Shown here piece after piece: positions 6,788 through 15,156 of a DNA stretch of 25,422 bases (positions are counted from its first letter, which is position 1; every line of letters begins with the position of its first letter). Made by a program: the position numbers and the translations under genes. The notes beneath the pieces are model-generated. The model searched no databases, was not told where the DNA came from, and was given only the letters and a program-made list of their open reading frames with translations. Source of the stretch: Streptomyces sp. NRRL S-350. Its GTDB lineage: Bacteria > Actinomycetota > Actinomycetes > Streptomycetales > Streptomycetaceae. The DNA lies in assembly GCF_000719705.1 (NCBI RefSeq), contig NZ_JOHO01000099.1:1-25422 (forward strand), given 5' to 3'.

Positions 6788-8884
6788 ATGTCGAGGATTC
6801 TGGTCACCGATCTGGACGGCACCTTGCTCGGCGGCACCCGGGAAGACCGGCGTCGACTGCGGGACGCCCTGGCCCGCCACCCCGAGGTGACACTGGTCTT
6901 CGCCACCGGCCGAGGACTGGCCTCCATCCGCGACGTGCTCCGCGATCCGCTCGTTCCGCAACCGCGGTGGATCCTCGCCGACGTCGGCGCCACCGTCATC
7001 GACGGCAACGACTTCACCCCCGTGGACTCGCTGCAGGGACGGCTGCGCGCCGGCTGGCCGGGAGCGGACCGCGTACGCGCCGCGTTGCGGCGCTTCCCCG
7101 CGCTCACCTACCAGCAGGGCGTCGCCCAGGACGGCCGCTGCTCCTACTACCTGGCCCCGGACCGGCTCACCGCCGAGCTCACCGCAGCCGTGAGAGCACT
7201 CGGCTGCGACTGGGTCCACTCCGCGGACCGCTACTTCGACGTACTGCCGCCAGGAGCCTCCAAGGGCAACGCCCTTCGGGCCCTGGCCGGGGACATGGGC
7301 TGGGCACCGGAGGAGATCCTGGTCGCCGGTGATTCCCTCAACGACCTGTCACTGTTCCGACTCGGCACGCACGCAGTGATCGTCGGCGGCGCCGAGGCCG
7401 CTCTGACAACCGCGGTCGCCGACGACCCACTGGTCCACCGCCCACCCCAGAGCGGCGCGGCCGGCATCCACGCGGCACTGCAGGCCCTGGGCTGGGTCTC
7501 CCGCGACCCGGACCGCCTCGGCGGCCGGCACTCCCTCGTCGTGGCCTACCACCGCCCCCCGACGCACTGGAACGGTGGAAGCTGGCAGCCGCCCGCCAGC
7601 CCCAACGGCATCCTGCCCACCCTGACCAGCGCCTTCACCGACGGCCTGCCGGGCATCTGGGTCACCGCCCTGGCCGGCGGCGACCAGCAGGCCACCCACC
7701 CGCACCCCACCGAACTGCCCCTGTCCCTCGTACCGCTGAGCACCGCCCAGTGGACCGGCTACTTCCACCGCGCCGGCAAGGAGACGCTGTGGCCGGTACT
7801 GATGTCCGAACCCGACCGGTCGGTCTTCGACCACCACACCTGGACCGACTACCGCACGGTCAACGCCCGCTTCGCCGAACACATCAGCGCCGAAGCCGCC
7901 CCCGGCGCCACCGTCTGGCTCCACGACTACAACCTGTGGCTCGTCCCCGGCCTGCTGCGCACCGCCCGCCCCGACCTGAGGGCCGGCCTCTTCCACCACA
8001 CTCCGTTCCCGCCACCGGAGATCTTCGCCACCCTGCCCGTCGCCGCCGAACTGCGTGCCTCCCTCGCCTGTCTGGACTGGGCGGGCTTCCACACCGCCGC
8101 CTTCGCCGACCACTTCCGCCGCACCCTGGCCGGCGAAGCCGGCCTGCCGCGCACAGCGGTCCACCCGCTCGGCGTCGACCGGCCCGCCATCGAAGCGCTC
8201 GTCCGGCGCCACGCACCGCCGCGCCGGCCGGCCGGCCCTCTGGTGCTGTCGGTCGAACGCCTCGACTACGCGAAGGCCCCCATCCAGAAGGTCGACGCCG
8301 TCGCCGGACTCCTCGCCCGGCGACCCGAACTGCGCGGCCGCCTGACCTTCCGGCTCGTCTGCCCACCCCCCGAGCCCGGTCTCACCGCCTACGACAGCAC
8401 CCGCCGCCTCCTCGAACAGCGCATCGCCGAGGTCAACCACACCTGGGGAAAGGGCAGTTGGAGGCCGGTGGACTACCTCCCCCGCAGCCTGTCGTTCCCC
8501 GAGGTCGTCGACGAGTACCTGACGGCCGACGTGCTCTGGGTGACCTCGCTGCAGGACGGGATGAACCTGACGGCAAAGGAGTTCATCGCCGCCCAGGCCG
8601 CACTCCCCACGCACCGCGCCGGCGGGCCGGGCGTCCTGGTGCTCTCCCGCCACGCGGGCGCCGCCGACGAACTCGGGGACGCGGCCCTGCTCACCGACCC
8701 GCGCTCACCGGACGACCTCACATCCGTACTGGCGCGGGCGCTCGTGCTCACCCCCGGCGAACGCCGAAGGCGCATGGACCGGCTCTCCCACCTGCTCGGC
8801 CACCAGCGGCCCGCCGACTGGGCCGCCCGGATCGTCCACGCGATCCGGGCCGACGGCGACACCATCACGCCGTCGACGGCATGA
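6788..8884 (+). CDS. HAD phosphatase-GT20 glycosyltransferase fusion (candidate GgpPS-type osmolyte synthase)
   Basis: A 698-residue bifunctional enzyme. Residues 1-240 are a HAD phosphatase of the sucrose-phosphatase/Cof type: D8 and D10 (DLDGT), FATGRG, K159 and GDSLND (D182, D186). Residues 245-698 are a GT20 retaining glycosyltransferase, as in trehalose-6-phosphate synthase. Motifs are VWLHDYNLWLVP (H379), HHTPFPPPEIF, ERLDYAK (R491, K496) and DGMNLTAKE (D590, E598). Spacing equals that of the OtsA donor-binding residues R262/K267 and D361/E369. HAD before GT20 is the order of glucosylglycerol-phosphate phosphatase/synthase (GgpPS); OtsA-OtsB fusions usually run the other way. The acceptor motif YAKAPIQK differs from the common YSKG-type motif, so the acceptor is uncertain. 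It likely makes a phosphorylated sugar solute and dephosphorylates it. The ATG at 6758 is in frame, but the -10 box falls inside that extension, so 6788 is chosen. Confidence 0.85.
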   Translation: MSRILVTDLDGTLLGGTREDRRRLRDALARHPEVTLVFATGRGLASIRDVLRDPLVPQPRWILADVGATVIDGNDFTPVDSLQGRLRAGWPGADRVRAALRRFPALTYQQGVAQDGRCSYYLAPDRLTAELTAAVRALGCDWVHSADRYFDVLPPGASKGNALRALAGDMGWAPEEILVAGDSLNDLSLFRLGTHAVIVGGAEAALTTAVADDPLVHRPPQSGAAGIHAALQALGWVSRDPDRLGGRHSLVVAYHRPPTHWNGGSWQPPASPNGILPTLTSAFTDGLPGIWVTALAGGDQQATHPHPTELPLSLVPLSTAQWTGYFHRAGKETLWPVLMSEPDRSVFDHHTWTDYRTVNARFAEHISAEAAPGATVWLHDYNLWLVPGLLRTARPDLRAGLFHHTPFPPPEIFATLPVAAELRASLACLDWAGFHTAAFADHFRRTLAGEAGLPRTAVHPLGVDRPAIEALVRRHAPPRRPAGPLVLSVERLDYAKAPIQKVDAVAGLLARRPELRGRLTFRLVCPPPEPGLTAYDSTRRLLEQRIAEVNHTWGKGSWRPVDYLPRSLSFPEVVDEYLTADVLWVTSLQDGMNLTAKEFIAAQAALPTHRAGGPGVLVLSRHAGAADELGDAALLTDPRSPDDLTSVLARALVLTPGERRRRMDRLSHLLGHQRPADWAARIVHAIRADGDTITPSTA

Positions 8885-8894
8885 CCGGTCATGC
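8879..8894. promoter_or_regulatory. Perfect 16-bp palindrome over the stop codon
   Basis: GCATGACCGGTCATGC is perfectly self-complementary and contains the TGA stop (8882-8884) of the HAD-GT20 gene. It might be a protein-binding site or part of transcript-end structure. One such 16-mer can occur by chance in a window of this size. Confidence 0.3.
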
Positions 8895-10728
<1,834 letters not shown>

Positions 10729-10736
10729 CCAGGAAT

Positions 10737-10773
10737 CCGGGACCGGCCTCCGCCACTGCGGGACCGGTCCCGG
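10737..10773 (+). terminator. Hairpin terminator after the esterase
   Basis: CCGGGACCGG (10737-10746) pairs perfectly with CCGGTCCCGG (10764-10773) around a 17-base loop. It begins 9 bases after the esterase stop and lies between two convergent genes, so it could stop transcription from both sides. Confidence 0.65.
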
Positions 10774-10801
10774 AGCACGCGCCGACCCCCGCCCCGGCGC
10801 C

Positions 10802-10838
10802 GGGGGGGGGGGGGGTCACTGCTGGAAGGGGGGGGGGG
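10802..10838. repeat. Two long G homopolymers (G14 and G11)
   Basis: There are fourteen G at 10802-10815 and eleven at 10828-10838, separated by TCACTGCTGGAA. The first run is just outside, and the second inside, the end of the XRE-type gene. There the second run encodes the prolines of APPPFQQ on the minus strand. Such runs are rare even in Streptomyces and prone to slippage and base-call error, so the C-terminus and stop of that gene are uncertain. Confidence 0.9.
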
Positions 10839-12048
10839 CCCCGGCCGGGCCCCCGATGCCCTTGCTGTTGCCGCTGGTCCAGTCCAGTTCCAGGTACCAG
10901 CTGACGTCGTGGGAGGTGGTCTCGGCGGTCACCTCGATGACCTCCGGGTCCCGCTCGCTCACCTTGACCGGCAGGCCGATGCTGCCCCCGGTCACGACCG
11001 GACGGGGGCGGGCCGCGTCCAGGTCGAGGTCGAAGGAGCGGACGTCGACTCCGCCGCCGCAGCCGTCGCCCATGGAGTAGGCGTTCCAGGGCAGCGGGGC
11101 CGCGATCCGGGCGACGCGGACGTTGAGGGCGGTCAGCACCACGGTCTCGCTGCCGGTGCCCTGCACGGTGAGTTCGATCGACTGGTAGTGGCCGGCGACC
11201 GCACCGACCCGTGAGACCCAGGCCGGGACGTCCACCACCGCGGGCGGACGGGGTACTTCCGACGGCGGGCGGTTGACCACGTACTGGTCGCACTCGGTGT
11301 CCCAGCGGGACGGGCGGACCGTGACGCTGATCGGGGCGTTCGCGCCCTGGTCCGCGGCGTCGGTCGGCCCCGACGGGGTCGCGCCGGTGCCGACGGGCGT
11401 GGCGGCGGAGGCGGTCGCCGGAGACGCGGTGGACGGGGCGGTGTCCGCGGTGCGGGCGGGAGCGGAGGCGGGCGGACCGCCCGAGTGGGTCTTGAGGCCG
11501 GTGGCGACGGCCCCGATGGTGGCGAGCACCGCGGCAGCCGTCACGGCGGCGAGTGCACCCCGGGACAACCGCCGCTGCGGGGGTACGGCGGGGGCACGCC
11601 CGGGGGCGGCCGTCCCGGCTCCGGCGGCGCCTGCCGTGGCCGGTGTCTCCTCCCGCGTCTCCTCCCGCGTCTCCGACGGGGTCTCCTCCGGTTCCGGAGC
11701 GGCCGGGGTGTCCGGAACCGTCCGGGCCACCGCAGCCGCTGACGAAGTCTTCGCTTCCGGCGCGGGCGCGGGCGCCTGCCGGTTCGTTCGCGCGGCGTGG
11801 GCGACGACCCACAGCCGGTAGAGCTCGGTGCGCTCCTCCGGCGTCGCCCGGCACAGCCGCGCGAGGCGTTCCAGCGGGGCGAACTCCACCGGCATCACGT
11901 CGCCGTTGCAGTAGCGGTGCAGGGCCGACGTGCTCACGTGCAGTCGCTTCGCCAGCGCGCCGTAACTGAGCCCCGACCGGCTCTTCAGCTCCTGGAGCAG
12001 CCGCGCGACCTCGCCCGCCTCCTTCAACTCCCCGGTCCCCTCTGGCAC
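10816..12048 (-). CDS. XRE-type HTH regulator with a transmembrane segment and extracytoplasmic domain
   Basis: 410 residues. An N-terminal helix-turn-helix (about 14-85; SYGALAKRLHVSTSALHRYCNG) is followed by a low-complexity Pro/Ala/Glu linker with ETREETREET (about 90-160). One membrane helix follows (about 164-184, ALAAVTAAAVLATIGAVATGL). The rest is an exported Ser/Thr/Pro stretch and a beta-rich domain (about 240-410) of unknown fold. The topology suits a one-component membrane-tethered regulator, a layout common in Streptomyces. Start: GTG at 12048 with GGAGG four bases upstream; a TTG further in is possible. It is divergent from the L,D-transpeptidase lipoprotein, suggesting a cell-envelope role. 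The last residues depend on a homopolymer run and may be misread. Confidence 0.78.
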   Translation of the reverse strand: MPEGTGELKEAGEVARLLQELKSRSGLSYGALAKRLHVSTSALHRYCNGDVMPVEFAPLERLARLCRATPEERTELYRLWVVAHAARTNRQAPAPAPEAKTSSAAAVARTVPDTPAAPEPEETPSETREETREETPATAGAAGAGTAAPGRAPAVPPQRRLSRGALAAVTAAAVLATIGAVATGLKTHSGGPPASAPARTADTAPSTASPATASAATPVGTGATPSGPTDAADQGANAPISVTVRPSRWDTECDQYVVNRPPSEVPRPPAVVDVPAWVSRVGAVAGHYQSIELTVQGTGSETVVLTALNVRVARIAAPLPWNAYSMGDGCGGGVDVRSFDLDLDAARPRPVVTGGSIGLPVKVSERDPEVIEVTAETTSHDVSWYLELDWTSGNSKGIGGPAGAPPPFQQ

Positions 12049-12116
12049 TGTTCCTCCACCCGCTCGTGAGCCCCCTCGGTGTCGACGCGAGCTCCGGCAA
12101 AGAAGCACGCCGCAGA

Positions 12117-12247
12117 GCGTCCCACGGTTCCCCGAGGCACCGGCGGCACCGGCCGCGGCCTTCCGGCGCCCCGCGAGCGCGTCCCAGGAAGGTTACGTCT
12201 TCCCAGCTCAAACCGGGTAGAGGCGTCCCAGCGTCCCTGATCGCCGG
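12117..12247. repeat. GCGTCCC repeats in the divergent XRE / L,D-transpeptidase promoter region
   Basis: GCGTCCCA occurs at 12117-12124, 12179-12186 and 12233-12240, and GCGTCCCT follows directly at 12241-12248. All four copies have the same orientation and lie in the 263-base region between the divergent starts. They may be binding sites for a regulator, possibly the adjacent HTH protein. Spacing is irregular, so this is tentative. Confidence 0.35.
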
Positions 12248-12311
12248 CGCACCGTTGCGGCCGGGACGAACCGGCGCCCAAGCTGGCGGCGAACACCGAG
12301 AGGGAGCAACT

Positions 12312-13571
12312 GTGAGCACTGTTGGGGCGGCCCGGGCCGCGATACGCACCAGCGACCGTTTCCACCGCGGCGCGGTGGCACTGGCGATGGGCGGGATCCT
12401 GCTGATGACCGCGGCCTGTGGCGACGGCCAGGGCGATGGCGGTGACGCCGCGTCGCCCGGCGCCGCAGCCTCCGGAGCCCCCGCGGCCTCCGGCGCGGCG
12501 GCCGCCGCGGCGACGCCGAAGACGTCGACCGCGGTGCTGGACGTGGAGCCGAAGGACGGGGCGCAGGGAGTCGCGCCGACCGCGCTCCAGGTGTCCGTCT
12601 CCCACGGAAAGCTCACCGCCGTCGACGTGACGGACAAGGACGGCAAGCCGGTCGCGGGCGCGATCACCCCGGACGGCACCGGGTGGAAGCCCGCCGCCGC
12701 GCTCGCCCCCGGCACGGCGTACACGGTGAACGCCCAGGCGAAGGACGACGACGGTCTGGTCTCCGCGGCCACCAGCGCCTTCACCACCGTCGCGCCCGGC
12801 AAGCAGGTCTCCACCAACGACAACATCGCCGACGGCCAGACCTACGGCGTGGGCATGATCGTCAAGGTGGACTTCAGCGCCAAGGTCGTGAACAAGGACG
12901 CCGTCGCCAACGCCATCACGTTCGAGACGGACAACGGCACCGAGGTGAAGGGCCACTGGTTCGGCGACAACCGGATCGACTTCCGCCCGGCCGACTACTG
13001 GAAGCCGAACACCAAGGTCACCATCCACTACCGGCTGAAGAACGTCGAGGTCGCCCCCGGTGTCTGGGGCGACGTCGACAAGGACGAACCGTTCACCATC
13101 GGCCGCTCCCAGGTCTCCACCGCGGACGCCGCGGCGCACCAGCTGACGATCAAGCGGGACGGCAAGTCCACCACCGTGCCCGCCACCCTCGGCGACGACC
13201 AGCACCCCTCCTGGGGCGGCACCATGGTCGTCATGTCCAAGGAGAAGGTCACCCACATGAACTCCCAGACCGTCGGCATGGGCAGTGAGTACGACATCCC
13301 CGCGGTACCGCACGCGATGCGGCTGACCAGGTCCGGCACCTACCTCCACGGCAACTACTGGTACAAGGGCGACCCGTTCGGCAAGGCCAACACCAGCCAC
13401 GGCTGCGTCGCGCTCAAGGACGTGGAGGGCGGCAGCGACACCTCCCCCGCCGGGTCGTTCTTCAACAGCTCGCTGATCGGCGACGTCGTCACGGTCGTGA
13501 ACACCAAGGAGAAGACCGTCGCTCCCGACAACGGCCTCGGCGGCTGGAACCTCCCCTGGGGCAACTGGTAG
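12312..13571 (+). CDS. L,D-transpeptidase lipoprotein (YkuD fold with Ig-like domains)
   Basis: A 419-residue cell-wall enzyme that forms 3-3 peptidoglycan cross-links. The signal segment RGAVALAMGGILLMTAAC gives a lipobox with C36. A Gly/Ala-rich linker follows, then two Ig-like domains (about 72-160 and 165-255) as in mycobacterial LdtMt2. The YkuD catalytic domain (about 260-400) has HGNYWY and, 16 residues on, SHGCVAL with nucleophile C365. An aromatic tail GGWNLPWGNW ends the protein, as in many actinobacterial Ldt proteins. Start: GTG at 12312 with GGGAG five bases before it. An upstream in-frame extension lacks codon bias and any signal sequence. The gene is divergent from the membrane-tethered HTH regulator. 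Confidence 0.93.
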   Translation: MSTVGAARAAIRTSDRFHRGAVALAMGGILLMTAACGDGQGDGGDAASPGAAASGAPAASGAAAAAATPKTSTAVLDVEPKDGAQGVAPTALQVSVSHGKLTAVDVTDKDGKPVAGAITPDGTGWKPAAALAPGTAYTVNAQAKDDDGLVSAATSAFTTVAPGKQVSTNDNIADGQTYGVGMIVKVDFSAKVVNKDAVANAITFETDNGTEVKGHWFGDNRIDFRPADYWKPNTKVTIHYRLKNVEVAPGVWGDVDKDEPFTIGRSQVSTADAAAHQLTIKRDGKSTTVPATLGDDQHPSWGGTMVVMSKEKVTHMNSQTVGMGSEYDIPAVPHAMRLTRSGTYLHGNYWYKGDPFGKANTSHGCVALKDVEGGSDTSPAGSFFNSSLIGDVVTVVNTKEKTVAPDNGLGGWNLPWGNW

Positions 13572-13601
13572 CACCCGCCCGGGCCGTCACCCGGGGTGCT
13601 A
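13569..13601. terminator. Bidirectional hairpin containing both stop codons
   Basis: TAGCAC (13569-13574) pairs with GTGCTA (13596-13601), and CCCGGG (13578-13583) with CCCGGG (13590-13595). The loop is CCGTCA, with a bulge of three bases on one side. The TAG stop of the L,D-transpeptidase and the TAG stop of the convergent small gene form the foot of the stem. This is a compact shared terminator. Confidence 0.68.
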
Positions 13602-14033
13602 CCGGTCAGCCGCCTCCAGTACCTGCGTGACCAGGGGGACGTCGGCCTTCGGTATCACGATCACGTGCTGCCCGTCGCCGGCCGTCAGGTCGATGCGGGC
13701 CATCTTCGGGTGCGGTGTCCTCTGCTCGGACGGCGACAGGCGGAACGGACCCCGGAGGACGACGTCCTCGCGGGTGCGCCGGTTGCGCCAGGTCACCGTG
13801 CCGGCAGCGAGGTGGAGGTGGCCGGACGCCGTGTGCGGGATCGTGCGTCCCTTGCCGACCGACAGCATCCTGACCGTGCCCAGCGTCGGGCTCGAGCAGA
13901 ACACCTGCAAGGTGGTGCCCGCTCGAAGATCGGCGAGGTCCTGCTCCGTGCTCCGCCGCCGGATGCCGACCATCGAGAGCAGGGCATCGGAGAGGGTTCT
14001 GGTTCCCGCGGCGCGGCGGATGTCGCTAGTCAT
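13599..14033 (-). CDS. Hypothetical protein, 144 residues
   Basis: Not recognised with confidence. It has no signal peptide and no membrane segment. The N-terminal third is helical (TLSDALLSMVGIRRRSTEQDLADL); the rest looks beta-rich (TLQVFCSSPTLGTVRMLSVG, SGHLHLAAGTVTWRN, DVVLRGPFRLS, MARIDLTAGDGQHVIVIPKAD) and ends in a helix (VPLVTQVLEAAD). Beta strands followed by one helix recall a PH-like domain, which is only a guess. The ATG at 14033 is preceded by AAGGA eight bases upstream. An upstream in-frame extension is Arg/Pro/Gly-rich shadow sequence. It is convergent with the L,D-transpeptidase gene and shares its terminator. Confidence 0.7.
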   Translation of the reverse strand: MTSDIRRAAGTRTLSDALLSMVGIRRRSTEQDLADLRAGTTLQVFCSSPTLGTVRMLSVGKGRTIPHTASGHLHLAAGTVTWRNRRTREDVVLRGPFRLSPSEQRTPHPKMARIDLTAGDGQHVIVIPKADVPLVTQVLEAADR

Positions 14034-14165
14034 GGGGGAGATCCTTCCAGGAGCAGTCGGACGGCTCGTGACCAGGGGGTCTTCGAGACCGCCGGGCTCG
14101 GTGAGCCGCACCGCCCGGGCGATCTGAGCCGGGGATCGGGGAGGGCCGCTGCCGGCCTTCCGGGA

Positions 14166-14235
14166 CGGCCGGCAGGCCCGGGGCGTCCGCCGGCCGCTCC
14201 ATCCGGGCCGCCCGGTCCAGCCGACCGGGCGGCCC
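14166..14235. other. Two strong hairpins in a divergent intergenic region
   Basis: CGGCCGGC (14166-14173) pairs with GCCGGCCG (14189-14196). Nine bases on, GGGCCGCCCGGTC (14205-14217) pairs perfectly with GACCGGGCGGCCC (14223-14235) around the loop CAGCC. They lie between genes that diverge (minus start 14033, plus start 14307). Terminators are not expected there unless something is transcribed through the region. CATACT (14264-14269) is a possible -10 for the downstream gene. Confidence 0.5.
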
Positions 14236-14306
14236 CCGTGCCGCGCCGTCACGCACCGGTGTGCATACTTGCCCGACGATCAGGAGGGCACAGGGGTGAT
14301 GACGCG

Positions 14307-14780
14307 GTGAAACTGGCTGAAGCGCTCGCGCAGCGCGCGGCGGCGGTGCGGCAGGTGGAGCAGTTGCGAGCGCGCGTCGTCGGCAGTGCCCGCTACCAGG
14401 AGGGCGAGGAGCCGGCCGAGAACGCGGCGGAGGTCCTGGCCCAGGCCGGGGAGGTGCTGGACGAGTTGGAGCGGCTGATCCGTCGGATCAACCGGACCAA
14501 CTCCACCGCGCTCGTCGAGGGCGGCGGCACTCTCACCGACGCGCTTGCCCGCAGGGACGTCCTGCGGCTGCGCCACTCGGTGATCACCGCGGCCGCCGAC
14601 GCGGCCTCCGGGCGCGACCAGCGGGGAGCGGTACGGCAGTTGCGGTCCGAACTCAGGGTCCTCTCCGCCCTGCCGGTCGCCGAGCTCCGCGCCCGGGCTG
14701 ACGTCCTGGCCAAGGAGATCCGCGAGGTGGACAGCCTGATCCAGCGCACCAACTGGGAGATCGACCTGATCGAGGACTGA
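14307..14780 (+). CDS. DIP1984 family protein (septicolysin-like)
   Basis: A 157-residue, almost fully helical protein with no signal peptide, matching the DIP1984/septicolysin family. Start MKLAEALAQRAAAVRQVEQLRARV is the usual family N-terminus. INRTNSTALVEGGGTLTDALARRDVLRLRH is its conserved core, and VDSLIQRTNWEIDLIED its C-terminus. The molecular function is not established. GTG at 14307 is chosen because it gives the family N-terminus; AGGGG (14292-14296) is a modest ribosome binding site. The gene stands alone, with no operon partner. Confidence 0.87.
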   Translation: MKLAEALAQRAAAVRQVEQLRARVVGSARYQEGEEPAENAAEVLAQAGEVLDELERLIRRINRTNSTALVEGGGTLTDALARRDVLRLRHSVITAAADAASGRDQRGAVRQLRSELRVLSALPVAELRARADVLAKEIREVDSLIQRTNWEIDLIED

Positions 14781-14792
14781 CCCCACGAGCCG

Positions 14793-14899
14793 GGTGTGGG
14801 AAGCAGGTAGTCGTCACGGAGGCGTGCACACACCGCGGCCGGCGGTTCATCCGGCCTTGGTGCGTGAAGAGCAACGCAGGGGTTCGATTCCCCACCAAC
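14793..14899 (+). ncRNA. Structured region with tRNA-like T-arm (candidate small RNA or tRNA remnant)
   Basis: Successive pairings can be drawn: GGTGTG (14793-14798) with CACACC (14829-14834); GGCCGG (14837-14842) with CCGGCC (14851-14856); TTGGTG (14857-14862) with CACCAA (14893-14898); TGCGT (14861-14865) with ACGCA (14874-14878). The last two pairings share bases and are alternatives. A T-arm-like GGGG-TTCGATT-CCCC lies at 14879-14893. No full tRNA with acceptor, D and anticodon arms could be fitted. No coding frame is supported, and a strong terminator follows at 15002-15037. Short stems are common in GC-rich DNA, so confidence is low. Confidence 0.25.
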
Positions 14900-15001
14900 A
14901 GTGCAGCTCAGCACCGCGTACAGGTGACAGGGCACACCGCACGGCTCACCACCACGTGCAGATCCGGACGACGAGGGCGGGAACGGGGCGCCCCACACCC
15001 T

Positions 15002-15037
15002 GTGCGAGGGCCGTGCCCACGGTCACGGCCCTCGCAC
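15002..15037. terminator. Perfect 14-bp hairpin terminator
   Basis: GTGCGAGGGCCGTG (15002-15015) pairs perfectly with CACGGCCCTCGCAC (15024-15037) around the loop CCCACGGT. It lies 221 bases after the DIP1984-family stop and about 100 bases after the structured element. It therefore ends either a long 3' untranslated region or a separate small RNA. The flanking 14900-15001 and 15038-15156 show nothing else. Confidence 0.72.
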
Positions 15038-15156
15038 GCAGTCTCCCCGACAGTAGTGGCGGCCCCGCGCGGGGCACGTGCGGGGCCGGTGCGGATCGAT
15101 CACGGGCTTGTCGGGCGTTCACCGACGGCTGCTCCGCCATCCGGGAGGATGCCGAC

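Noticed and set aside
7349..8653. Antisense frame of 434 codons opposite the HAD-GT20 gene
   Set aside because: It is Gly/Val/Ala-rich with no motifs, while the plus strand shows complete HAD and GT20 catalytic motifs.
12066..12311. Upstream extension of the L,D-transpeptidase frame
   Set aside because: It lacks codon bias and would bury the lipoprotein signal; GTG 12312 has a proper ribosome binding site.
12301..12320. TGTGAGC near 12311 as another LacI-type operator
   Set aside because: Only half of the palindrome is present, and it contains the GTG start codon of the transpeptidase.
14820..14901. A complete tRNA gene ending near 14901
   Set aside because: Only the T-arm is convincing. 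No 7-bp acceptor stem, D-arm and anticodon arm could be fitted together.
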